Source: Castanea sativa (taxonomy: Eukaryota > Streptophyta > Magnoliopsida > Fagales > Fagaceae). From it: 64,000 bases of DNA. The position numbers and the translations under genes are program-made. Within the stretch, counting starts at the first letter, position 1. Each line of letters starts with the position of its first letter. The stretch covers positions 15,163,001-15,227,000 of the forward strand of contig NC_134013.1 of the NCBI RefSeq assembly GCF_040712315.1, written 5' to 3'. The notes beneath the pieces are model-generated. The model saw only the letters and a program-made list of their open reading frames with translations. It was not told the DNA's origin and made no database searches. This document shows, piece by piece, positions 24,990 to 35,186 of the stretch.

Positions 24990-26660
24990 ATGGTGTCCTC
25001 AGAAACTGATGCTCCCTCAAACTCTCACAACACACAATCCACGCATGCAAATGCTCATTCCAATGGCGAATTGAATGTTCCTAATCCGTATTTTCTCAGT
25101 TTCAATGAGAATCCAGGAAACACACTTGTTACTCAGCCACTGCTTGGGATACAAAATTACCAGTCTTGGTCCAAAGCTATGGTTCTTGCTCTCACTGCCA
25201 AGAAGAAAATTGGCTTTATCAATGGAAAGATTCAGAAACCTGACATTGATTCACCTCTGTATGAGGATTGGGAAAGCTGCAACACCATGGTTCTTTCATG
25301 GTTGATCAATTCTATGCATGTTGATGTCTCTAGTAGCATCATGTATTGTGAAACAGCAAGGGAAATGTGGCTTGAGTTGCAGCATGTATTTTCACAGGGC
25401 AATGGTCCTAAGGTTTATGATTTAAAGAGGGAAATCTCTCACATGTCTCAGAATCACATGTCAGTTACTGAGTATTACACAAAGTTCAAACGATTATGGG
25501 ATTAATTGTTAAATTTTGAGCCTCTTCCTGAATGTTCTTGTGGAACAATGAAGATCTTGAGTGCTTCACATGAAAAGGCCTATGTTATGAGGTTTTTAAT
25601 GGGCTTGAATGAGGATTATGGAACTCTGAGGAGTCAAATTCTCATGTTAGAATCGTTTCTTTCAATGAGCAGAGTCTACTCTTTGGTGCTTCAAGAAGAA
25701 TCTCATAAGCACATTGGTCATGGAGTTACTGGTTCCTCTCAATCAGATTCCATGGCTATGTATACCAATTCCAAAGGCAATTCTAACTCTACTTGGAACA
25801 AAGGAAATGGTAAGAAGGAGAGGCCTTTTTGCACTCACTAACATGCAAGGGCTAGGAGTGGCAATTTGTGTTCGCGTGTCGGGTTCGTGTCGTGTCAAGT
25901 CATAAGTATTTGACTACATAGGTCAACACTAACCCGACATGTTTATTAAACGGATCAAGATTCCTCAACCCTAACACGACTCATTTATTAAACGGGTCAG
26001 TCGTGTCGACCTGTTTATCAAATTTTATCAAAATGAAAAATAAAAATTAATGAAAAAACAAACAAATAAATATTTTTAATATAAAATTCAGAACTAACGA
26101 GTAACTGCATCACAAATAATCATTCAAAATTAAAGCATATCCCAATATCACAAATAATCAATCACAATATGTCAAAGAAAATAAATCACAACAACTAATA
26201 AGTTTATATACCTAGAGTTTGAAGGGTATATTGGTAAAATATCATTTAATTAAACGGGTCAGATGGGTCAAATGGGTTCTATGTGTTCAGCACTAACCCA
26301 ACTCATTTATTAAACGGGTTAGTCGTGTCAACCCGAATATGACACGAACCTGTTAAGTCTCAACCCATAACCTGCTAATTTCGTGTCGTGTCATGTCGGG
26401 TTCGCAGGTCGTGTCAAATTTTGCCACCCCTAGCAAGGGCATACAATTGATAAATGCTATACATTGCATGGGTACCCTCCTAGTTACAAGCCTAAAGGGA
26501 AGTCTGGTGCTAATCAAGCCTCATGCAATTCAGTCAATGGAGCAGATAAGGGTATTGTTGCCACAAATCAGTGCCCCATCTCTAAGACACAATGTGAGCA
26601 ACTTCTGGCCTATCTCAATTCAGGAAATACTTCTTCAGGAGCTGTTCTTGGAGATGCATC
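24990..26660 (+). pseudogene. Copia gag, interrupted
   Basis: Begins MVSSETDAPSN and carries the copia gag core (NYQSWSKAMVLAL near residue 55, EMWLELQHVFSQGNG, then YYTKFKRLWD). A TAA stops it at 25503. The frame resumes with LLNFEPLPECSCG and is then split by the nested element at 25853-26432. After it, the reading continues through a glycine/serine-rich linker toward protease. In the element this gene encodes the nucleocapsid-like shell protein. Confidence 0.88.
25853..26432. mobile_element. hAT-type element nested in the copia gag
   Basis: A 580-bp insertion with ends TAGGAGTGGCAATTTG and CAAATTTTGCCACCCCTA (imperfect inverted repeats), followed inward by GTGTCGGGTTCGTGTCGTGTC-like motifs on both sides. 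The 8-bp target GCAAGGGC is duplicated exactly (25845-25852, 26433-26440). The interior is AT-rich and non-coding. Removing it rejoins the gag reading, so it post-dates the copia insertion. Confidence 0.92.
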
Positions 26661-26859
26661 TCATGTTGCAAGTGTAAGCTCTTCTTGTACTTATGCTGGT
26701 GTGGAAGGAATGTCTGGTATGGCTTCTGATATGGTGGGGACTTCTGCCCAAGCTGGTTCACATTTCAACACTGATTTCATGTCAGGTACATATTCTCATA
26801 TGCCTTTCACTCCTAGTCTTGAGCATTCAATCTTTTCAGCCAAAATTGTTGATAGACAA

Positions 26860-29800
26860 GCTTTTAGCACCTCTGATTGGGTAATTGATACAGGAGAAAC
26901 AGATCACATGGTACATTCTATATCATGTCTCACTACTATTGTTGCAACCTTAAACACCTTTGTAAATCTTCCTAATGGTGAAACTGCTCTTGTTACTCAC
27001 ATAGGAACTATCACATTATTTGAAAAATTAACCCTTACAAATGTTTTATGTGTTCCCTCATTCAGCTTCAACCTTTTTTCAGTAAGCTAATTGGCTAAAA
27101 CTAGTGTTTGTTGTCTGATTTTCTTTGGCACTTTGTGCTATATTCAGGACCTTGCTCATTAGAGCACAATTGGTATGGGTAAGAAGTTCAAAGGGCTCTA
27201 TCTGTTGGACAGGAGTATATCAACTTCCTCAAATTGTTTTTCTACAATTGAATATGTAAATAGAGTTGTCAATAATGTTGTTAAGTCAGAAGTTTGGCAT
27301 TCTAGGTTGGGACATTTGTCAAATGCCAATTTGGCTTTGATGAGAGACAATAATGTACCCTTTTTTCAAGAAAATAAAAACTTTCATTGTGATATCTGTC
27401 CCTTAGCTAAACAGCAAAGATTACCTTTCAATTCTAGTACTCATAAACCAAGTGAATGTTTTGAATTGCTTCATTGTGATTTGTGGGGTTCCTTCAATGT
27501 TTCAGCTATTAATGGTTGTGGATTCTTTTTAACCATTGTGGATGATTGCTCAAGATGTACTTGGGTTTATTTACTCAAGCACAAGTCAGACACTCAATCC
27601 ATTTTGGAGAAATTTTGCATCATGGTTGAAACACAATTTTCTAAGAAAGTTAAAATCATTAGGACAGACAATGGTACTTAATTTTTCATGTTTGATTTCT
27701 TTGCAAAAAAGGGTATATTGCATCAACTTAGCTGTGTTGAAACCCCTCAACAAAATGCTATAGTTAAGAGGAAACATCAACATATTTTAAATGTTGCTCG
27801 TGCCCTCAAATTTCAGTCCAATGTACCTTTGCATTTATGGGGTTATTGCATACTTACTGCAATGTATTTGATTAACAGAACACCATCCTCAGTTCTGTCA
27901 AACAAAACTCCTTTTGAGGTTCTATTTGGTTTTCAACCTAGCTACACTCATCTAAGACTTTTTGGATGTCTTTGTTATGCATCCACTCTTTCTCACAATA
28001 GATCAAAATTTGCTCCACGAGTAAGAAAATGCATTTTCTCGGGATTCTTTTGGTGTTAAAGGATACAAGGTGTATGACTTACTTACCAAACTTGTGTTTA
28101 TCAGTAGAATTGTGTTGTTTCATGAGAGTATATTTCCTTTTTCCATTACTGCTACTGATTTTACAGATTCATTTGCTATAAAAGGTACTTTAGACACCTT
28201 TGTTACTCCTGTTCCTATACCTGATATACCTGCTAGTTCTATTGAAACTTGTTTCATGCCTCATTCCAATTCTGATTCATTACCTTCCACTTCCTCCAAT
28301 AATGATCCATTCACTTCTGATTCTCATATACTGTCAGATTCTGTTCCTGTTGTTGCTTTTAACTCTTCTGCAAGTCCTCTACCACCTAGAAAGTCTACTA
28401 GAGTTCACAAAGCACCAGTCTACTTACAAGACTATGCTTGCACTACATCCATAGCATCTCCAAGTTCTGTTGCAGCCTCTCATGCTTTAGGATCTCCTTA
28501 TGATATTTCAGCTTGTTTGTCCTACTCTCACTTGGCTCCACAATACTAATCCTATGTCATGTCTGTTAGTGACAGTCCTCCTACTCCTCAATTCTTCTTT
28601 CAGGCAGTTCAGGATCCATTATGGAAGGAGGCCATGGATAAGGAATTTGTAGCATTAAAAGCCACCAAAACTTGGGTGGTCACTCCCCTACCTCTTGATA
28701 AAAGGCCTATTGGGTGTAAGCGGGTCTATAGGATCAAACTCAACCCTGATGGCAGTATAGACAGATGTAAAGCAAGATTAGTGGCTAAGGGCTACACATA
28801 GAGGGAGGGCCTTGATTTTTTGGAGAATTTCTCACTTGTTGCCAAGACTGTGTCTGTCAGGTTGCTTATTGCTCTTGCTTCTGCTAAAGGATGGCCACTT
28901 CATCAAGTTGATATCAATAAAGCCTTTCTCCATGGGGATCTTGATGAAGAAGTGTATATGGCATTGCCTCTTGGTTATCACAGTAAGGGGGAGCCTACTT
29001 TTGTCAGTTCCACCACTCCTATGGTGTGTAAGTTGATCAAATCTCTCTATGGTCTTAAGCAAGCTTCTAGGCAATGGAATGCCAAGCTTTCTGCCACTAT
29101 CTTAAGTCTTGGTTTCACACAATCCCAAGCAGACCATTGATTGTTTGTTCACTCTAATGGTCCTTATTTTACTGCATTATTGATCTATGTTGATGATATG
29201 ATCATCACAAGGAATGATCCTACTTGCATTGCTAAGCTAAAAAGGGTTTTAGACCAGAAATTTGGCATTAAAGACCTTGGTTCTCTTAAGTACTTATTAG
29301 GTCTTGAAATTGCTAGAGGTCCTAAAGGAAATAGCATTAATCAGAGGAAGTATACCCTTGATATACTTAAAGAAGCAAGTATGAGTGGTTGTAACCCTGC
29401 TAAAACACCAATGGAGCAGCAACTTAAGCTGTCCAAAGGTGGTGGAGGGCTGCTTATAGATGCTGGTCAGTTTAAAAGGCTGGTTGGAAAGCTGATGTAC
29501 TTAACACTAAGTAGACCAGACATAACCTATGTAGTTCATAGGCTTAGTCAGTTTTTGGCATAACCAAGAGTTCCTCACATGAGAGCAACTGCAAGAATCC
29601 TACAATGTCTCAAAGGGACTCCAGGCCAAGGGGTGTTCTTCCCAGCAGAATCAAATTTACAGCTCAAAGCTTTCTATGATGCAGATTGGGCTGGCTGCCC
29701 AGACACCAGGAAATCCTTGACTGGATATTGCGTGTTTTTAGGAGATTCATTGATCTCATAGAGGTCAAAGAAGCAAGATGTAGTCTCAAGATCTTTTGCT

Positions 29801-30170
29801 GAAGCAGAATATAGATCTATGGCCACAACTGCTTGTGAAGTAACATGGTTGTTGTATCTGTTAAGAGACTTGCACATTTCACATGTCAAATCAGTGTTGA
29901 TGTATTGTGACAACCAGGCTACATTGCATATTTCAGTAAATCCGGTCTTCCATAAAAGATCTAAACATATAGAAGCAGATTGCCATATAGTGAGGAACAA
30001 GATTCTTGATGGTACTCTTAAGACTTTTTATGTCTCCTCAAGAAATCAGTTAGCATACATATTCACTAAGGCATTTGGAGTTGATGCTTTTATGAGATTA
30101 TTAGCAAAATTGGGAGTGATTAATATTTCTAGTCATAAAATTCAATATCCAGATTATACAAAGGATAATG
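26860..30170 (+). pseudogene. Copia pol: protease, integrase, reverse transcriptase, RNase H
   Basis: In order: a protease region with WVIDTGETDHMV (the active-site DTG is kept, the next residue is unusual) near 26880; a GAG-pre-integrase motif VWHSRLGHLS near 27290; an integrase core with LHCDLWGSF and IRTDNGT (27470-27680) continuing to about 28060; reverse transcriptase from WKEAMDKEF (28620) through the intact YVDDMIIT motif (29190); and RNase H with the [13 protein letters not shown] motif (29680) to about 30170. Stops interrupt it near 27088, 27679, 28547, 28799, 29138, 29561 and 29759, with a frame change near 28050. It is a dead copy. Confidence 0.92.
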
Positions 30171-30192
30171 AAGAAACAAGAACTTTGCTCTT

Positions 30193-30201
30193 GAGGGGGA
30201 A
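30193..30201 (+). other. Copia polypurine tract
   Basis: GAGGGGGAA lies immediately before the 3' LTR, the usual position for plus-strand priming. Confidence 0.8.
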
Positions 30202-30707
30202 TGTTAAAGGAATCATATGTCAGGTAGAAGTATTTCACAGCAGCAAGCTTCCAAGCAAAGTGTTGGTATGCAATTGCAAGAGAAGCAGCAAGTGTGTGCA
30301 TCCCATCGTGTAATGAAGCATTAGGGTGCATCCTGTGCTGCACCACAGAAGCATACAACACTACATTTGGATGCAGGGCATAACGCAACAGAGGATCTTA
30401 AGCAAAACAGAGCTACAATACTAAGAAGTGAAGACTTAGAGGATTTAATAGAGTCTATTCCATATCATGATCAGATTATACATTCAATACAAGAAATGTA
30501 CCCAAGTGGGATGACTTACACGTGTCATAGCTAGGTAGCTTCATTTGTAACAGTTTCTCCCTTGAAAACAGGGGAGTTAGTTAGGGAGTTAGTTATTGCT
30601 TTCTCTTGTACATGATTGTAAATAAGTACATTAGAGTCCATTGTATAGTCATTCTAATTCATTAAATGAAATTCTGTTTCTATTTAGAGAGAGTGCTTTC
30701 TTTTACA
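30202..30707 (+). repeat. Copia 3' LTR
   Basis: 506 bp, TG...CA, matching 24402-24908 with one 1-bp indel and about 26 substitutions by eye. Confidence 0.93.
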
Positions 30708-30987
30708 GCGTTCCAGAATTTCTAAATTCTAATGGTATGGACAAGTCCAACGATTTTTTATAAGACCTATGTTATGCCCTTAATCAGGGTTTGTGCTGAA
30801 AAGAAAGGGTTTTAAATGGACCAGGACTTAAGGGATGCCATGACTTTGTGGCTTCTTTCCCCTATTTTCAATATATTTACTCCAAACCTATTTTAGTACA
30901 AAAAATGGTCCAATGTCAAATACATGCAATCAAAGGTTTTTTATTTTATTTTAATGGGTTGTGGTTTTAGGGTTGTCTGTGTGGGTA

Positions 30988-31410
30988 AGATTAATAGGGT
31001 CTCCATCTCCTCCTTCTTTGTAAGAGTACCCACAAGCTCAAGAGGCCCATTATGTCATCCCAATATGGACCGAATGGATCTATAGCAATTGTTAGTGCAA
31101 GTCTTTGAATGTGTTCAGAGCCCTTAATGGATAATAGCAAGTATTGTAGATGCATAACGCCAAACTAAGGACTAAAAGTCCGCGTGGAGTTTAAGCCTCT
31201 ATCCTAACACCACCAGGGTTTTTATTGGGTAAAGTCTGCCCATTTGTGAAACTTGGCGGCCCAATTTAAAGGAGGCCTCAATGAATTATGGACTTACCAA
31301 TAGCTTTTTCAATAAACAAAGTACAGGGTGAATAGTATCCCAAATATCAGCTAAAATGTTATAGAAAATATATGAAGGAGGATGCTAAAACAACACAAAA
31401 ATATCACTGG
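30988..31410. repeat. Duplicated block B (pair of 18254-18660)
   Basis: Starts GATTAATAGGGTCTCC and carries the same ordered motifs as block A, with small indels. It lies between the copia element and the intact PPR gene. Confidence 0.8.
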
Positions 31411-31477
31411 CTGAATTTCCTTCCATAGCCAAAGGTCCGCATATTGATTTTTCTATGCGGTGAATGTGGTGGACTAA

Positions 31478-31652
31478 GTGTTTGTTTGGGTATCTCATGC
31501 TTTATGGAACCTTATTTGCATAGTAATTATGAAAAGATATGGTTTTTAGTGCTAGGTTATTTTTGAAATAAAAAAAGAAAACTTTTTTGTTAAATTTATT
31601 TTTAAAAAGTAAAGACAAGAAAAAAGTAAAAGTGTTTGACAAACAAACACTG
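31478..31652. repeat. Small foldback element
   Basis: Begins AGTGTTTGTTTGGG and ends TTGACAAACAAACACT, an inverted pair about 175 bp apart enclosing AT-rich sequence. No certain target duplication. Confidence 0.45.
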
Positions 31653-32099
31653 AAAGTGTTCATACAGCCAAAAAATAAATCGGTTCATAGTTCATGCATT
31701 TAGGAATGTAGTTTTCCGTGCATCAACAGATAATAAAGAAAGTTTATGAAGATAATCTTTTTGACAAACCTTTTGTCACAACTCTGATACATACCCATGT
31801 CAATACTGTCAAGCACTTGGCAATACTGTCAAACAACAAAAAAAATAGTCATAATACATACCCATGATAAAAACCTAACAATACAAATATATCAACAATA
31901 CATCTTAAATATATCAATGATTATCATTTCAGACTTAAGCAAAAAAAAAAAAAAAACTAAAGACAAATATCAAACCAACAATAAAAGCTATGATACATAC
32001 ATACCCATGATACAAATATATCTTAACAACTAGATACATGAACCTAGCAAAATCCACTAACAACTATATACACCAAACAACCAACTAGAGACAGTGAGT

Positions 32100-32545
32100 A
32101 CTTACCTAACATGAGAATGTGCAAATGTGAATGTTGGGATTGTATGAGAGTGAGAGAGGGAGAGTACAATGGGTGTTGGGATTGTATGAGAATGAGAGAG
32201 GGGGTGAGAGAGGGAGAGTAAGAGTGAACGTGTATTGTGCTCGAGAGACCTAGACAAAAAAACCAGACCCGTGATATACAGGGACCCAGACAAAAAACCA
32301 CGTGGAGAATATTTCACCACAATTTGAAAATCGAGATTTCAAGGCTTGGTTTCACTTTTAACAAATCGAGTTTCTAAAGCTCGATTTCTAAGTGACGTCC
32401 ACGTAGAATCTCAAAGCACAAAACTCGAGTTCCATATCTAGAGTCAGTATAGAACTTAAGTCTCTAAGACTTGAGTTCTAGGTAAACTCCACGTGGAATT
32501 ATTCCAGATCAAAACATACAAATCGAGCTTTTAAGGCCTAAATTG
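32100..32545. repeat. Tandem and palindromic repeats upstream of the PPR gene
   Basis: 32130-32222 holds two copies of TTGGGATTGTATGAGA plus AGAGGGAGAGT units. 32300-32545 holds three diverged copies of a module combining CCACGTGGA-like and AAATCGAG-like motifs, including the hairpin GAACTTAAGTC/GACTTGAGTTC. No coding potential. Confidence 0.55.
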
Positions 32546-33116
32546 GGTGTTTGAAACTCAAAATGTTAATTTGCTATTAACTTTTAAAATGTTGCCAACC
32601 AACTATATGGTAAGGCAATTGGAGTTAATTGCCCATTTTGGCAAAAATTTTTCCTATACTATACACCACAGCTGAATCTTTGGAGGGATTTACTGGCATT
32701 CCTGCACACGAATCTGCGGCAACTACGGCAAACAGTCAAAAAAGAAGAAAAAGAAGAAGAAGAAGGAACACATGTGAAAGGATAACCTAACGTTAACAGC
32801 CTCTCTCTTTCAGCTGAACCAGACGGTACCAGTCCACACAAGGCCAAGCCTCTCTCTTTGCCATCACTGTTGCTTCGATGAGCCAAATCTCTGAACCTCC
32901 ATAGCTTCGAGAACCCAGTAGAGTTACTCTTCTTTTAAAGCTCCGGCGAAGCCTTCAAGCTCGTCCGATTCCAACGCCGACGAAGAAGACCCATCTCGCT
33001 CTTCAACAAAAAACCTCCTCAACGGTGGCCGTAGACTCAACGAATCGACCTTAGACCTCAAATCTCCGTCGTAATCGTCTCCGAACAAAAGATATCGGTT
33101 AAATATCGGACTTTTC

Positions 33117-34802
33117 ATGGCGTTTCAATCCGGACGATTTGTCGGATTTCTCGAGCGCTTCAACAGAACCAGGTACCATTCCCACTACCTCTCTTCACCT
33201 ACTTCAATTTTTCCATTTCCATTTTCAACTCTAGATGACCAGCCATCACCGAATCCCATCAAGAACGAAATAAATCCCAAGGAACGTTTTGTTCTTGACC
33301 AGCTCTCTGAGCTTTTACCAATCCCTCGTAACTCTTCAGCACCAAACCCATTTAGATTTTCTGAAAATCCCACAAAACAAGTAGCTGAATTTAGAGCAGT
33401 TGATGGTTTTTTATTGCCCGAAGAGAAATTACGAGGGGTTTTCCTTCAGAAACTGAAGGGTAAAACTGCAATCGAGCAGGCTTTAACGAATGTTGGTATT
33501 GAATTGAGTCTTGACATTGTTGCTAGAGTAGTGAACACAGGGAATTTAGGTGGTGAAGCAATGGTTATGTTTTTCAATTGGGCGATTAAGAACCCGGCTA
33601 TAGCTAAGGACATTAATAGTTACCGTGTGATTATCAAAGCGTTAGGAAGAAGAATTTTTTTTAAGTTTGTTATGGAAATATTGCGTGACATGAAAATGGA
33701 AGGCGTGAGCCTTGATTTAGAGACTCTATCATTTGTATTGGACAGTTTTGTTAGAGCTCATAGAGTGTCGAAAGCAATACAAATGTTTGGAAATGTAGAA
33801 GAGTTTGGGTTGAAATGTAATACCGAGTGTTTGAATGTGCTTTTACAATGTATGTGTCATAGATCCCATGTTGGTGCTGCAAACTCGTTTTTGAATTCAG
33901 TTAAAGGGAAGATACCATTTGATTGTATGACGTATAATGTTATTATTGGCGGGTGGTCAAAATTGGGTAGAGTTAGTGAAACTGAGAGTGTATTGAAAGC
34001 AATGTTAGTGGATGGGTTTAGTCCTGATTGTTTGACTTTCAGTTACCTTATTGAGGGTTTAGGGAGGGCTGGTCGGATTGATGATGCTGTTGAGATTTTT
34101 GAGCACATGAAGGAGAAAGGTTGTGTGCCAGACACTGGAACTTACAATGCAATGATATTTAACTCTATATCTGTTGGAGATTTTGATGGGTGTATGAAGT
34201 ATTATAAGAGTATGTTGAGTAATAACTGTGACCCGGATGTTATTACTTATACCAAATTAATTGCTGCCTTTCTTAAAGCCCATAAAGTGGCCGATGCACT
34301 TGAGTTGTTTGATGAGATGTTGAATCGTGGTCTTATTCCCTGTACTGGGACTGTAACCTCCTTCCTTGAACCTTTGTGCAGCTATGGTCCGCCCCATGCT
34401 GCTATGTTGATTTACAAAAAAGCAAGAAAAGTTGGATGTAGAATATCGTTGAGTGCTTATAAGCTATTGCTTATGCGGCTTTCTAGGTTTGGTAAATGCG
34501 GAATGTTGTTAAGCATGTGGGATGAGATGCAAGAATGCGGTTATTCTTCAGATATGGAAGTTTATGAGTATGTCATCAATGGACTTTGCAACATAGGGCA
34601 GCTTGAAAATGCTGTACTTGTTATGGAAGAGTCTTTGCGGAAGGGGTTTTGCCCTAGCAGGCTTATATATAGCAAACTAAATAACAAATTATTGGCTTTG
34701 AATAAGGTAGAAAGGGCTTACAAGCTATATTTGAAGATCAAAGATGCTCGTCGTGATGAAAATGCTAGGAGATATTGGCGTGCTAATGGGTGGCACTTCT
34801 GA
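33117..34802 (+). CDS. P-class pentatricopeptide repeat protein (At5g43820-like)
   Basis: Intronless, 561 residues. PPR proteins bind organelle RNA one base per repeat and act in its processing or translation. The N-terminus is basic with almost no acid residues ([15 protein letters not shown]), consistent with mitochondrial or plastid import, then a proline-rich linker. About ten P-type 35-residue repeats run from near residue 165 to 530 (for example [20 protein letters not shown] and [20 protein letters not shown]). There are no E, DYW or SMR domains. The C-terminus [12 protein letters not shown] matches what I recall of Arabidopsis At5g43820. The start is the only sensible ATG before the repeats. 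Two decayed copies lie upstream at 17238 and 23043. The target RNA is unknown. Confidence 0.93.
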   Translation: MAFQSGRFVGFLERFNRTRYHSHYLSSPTSIFPFPFSTLDDQPSPNPIKNEINPKERFVLDQLSELLPIPRNSSAPNPFRFSENPTKQVAEFRAVDGFLLPEEKLRGVFLQKLKGKTAIEQALTNVGIELSLDIVARVVNTGNLGGEAMVMFFNWAIKNPAIAKDINSYRVIIKALGRRIFFKFVMEILRDMKMEGVSLDLETLSFVLDSFVRAHRVSKAIQMFGNVEEFGLKCNTECLNVLLQCMCHRSHVGAANSFLNSVKGKIPFDCMTYNVIIGGWSKLGRVSETESVLKAMLVDGFSPDCLTFSYLIEGLGRAGRIDDAVEIFEHMKEKGCVPDTGTYNAMIFNSISVGDFDGCMKYYKSMLSNNCDPDVITYTKLIAAFLKAHKVADALELFDEMLNRGLIPCTGTVTSFLEPLCSYGPPHAAMLIYKKARKVGCRISLSAYKLLLMRLSRFGKCGMLLSMWDEMQECGYSSDMEVYEYVINGLCNIGQLENAVLVMEESLRKGFCPSRLIYSKLNNKLLALNKVERAYKLYLKIKDARRDENARRYWRANGWHF

Positions 34803-35186
34803 ACTGGCAAGCTTATCAGCAGCAAAGTGCAATTTGTGATCCTTGCTTTGCAATTCATGCAGCAAGTTTCAATCTTGCTTGCAGTATGAAATGATTCTTC
34901 TTGTAAGTTCTTTTAATTTTTTATAGAAGCACCTGGTGCATACTTTAAACAAATCTTTCATGCAATCACTTTAGGTATTTTAAGAACCTGTTTTCTGGTA
35001 TAGTATCATTCTTTTCTTTGTTTGTTCATTTATGTTTGTGTTGCTACAATAGCTGTTGCAGTGTTATTTTTATTTTCATCATATAAGGTTGGCTTACACT
35101 GTTTTATCATGTGCAGGTGCTTCCTTTGGTTGGACTATATGAGCATATGCTGATCATCTTAAAAAGCTGTTAGCTTTAAGTTCAAA
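34803..35186 (+). other. Short PPR to PIG-H spacer with splice-like sites
   Basis: Only 384 bp separate the PPR stop from the PIG-H ATG. Within it are a small exon-like stretch bounded by CTTGCTTGCAG (ending 34884) and the strong donor CTT|GTAAGTTC (GT at 34903), and later an acceptor CATGTGCAG (ending 35116) followed by PIG-H leader sequence. No clear TATA box or poly-A signal was noticed. Confidence 0.5.

Larger units (their letters stand above)
24402..30707 (+). mobile_element. Ty1/copia LTR retrotransposon, full-length but dead
   Basis: A complete insertion: two LTRs, primer-binding site, gag-protease-integrase-reverse transcriptase-RNase H in copia order, polypurine tract, and a perfect 5-bp target duplication GCGTT (24397-24401, 30708-30712). 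The LTRs differ at about 27 of 507 positions by eye (about 95% identity), so it is not recent. The coding region is interrupted by several stops, a frameshift and a nested 580-bp element, so it cannot move on its own. Confidence 0.95.

Noticed and set aside
32659..33118. Minus-strand frames opposite the PPR 5' leader
   Set aside because: They end at or overlap the PPR start, show no family resemblance, and are explained by the moderately GC-rich leader.
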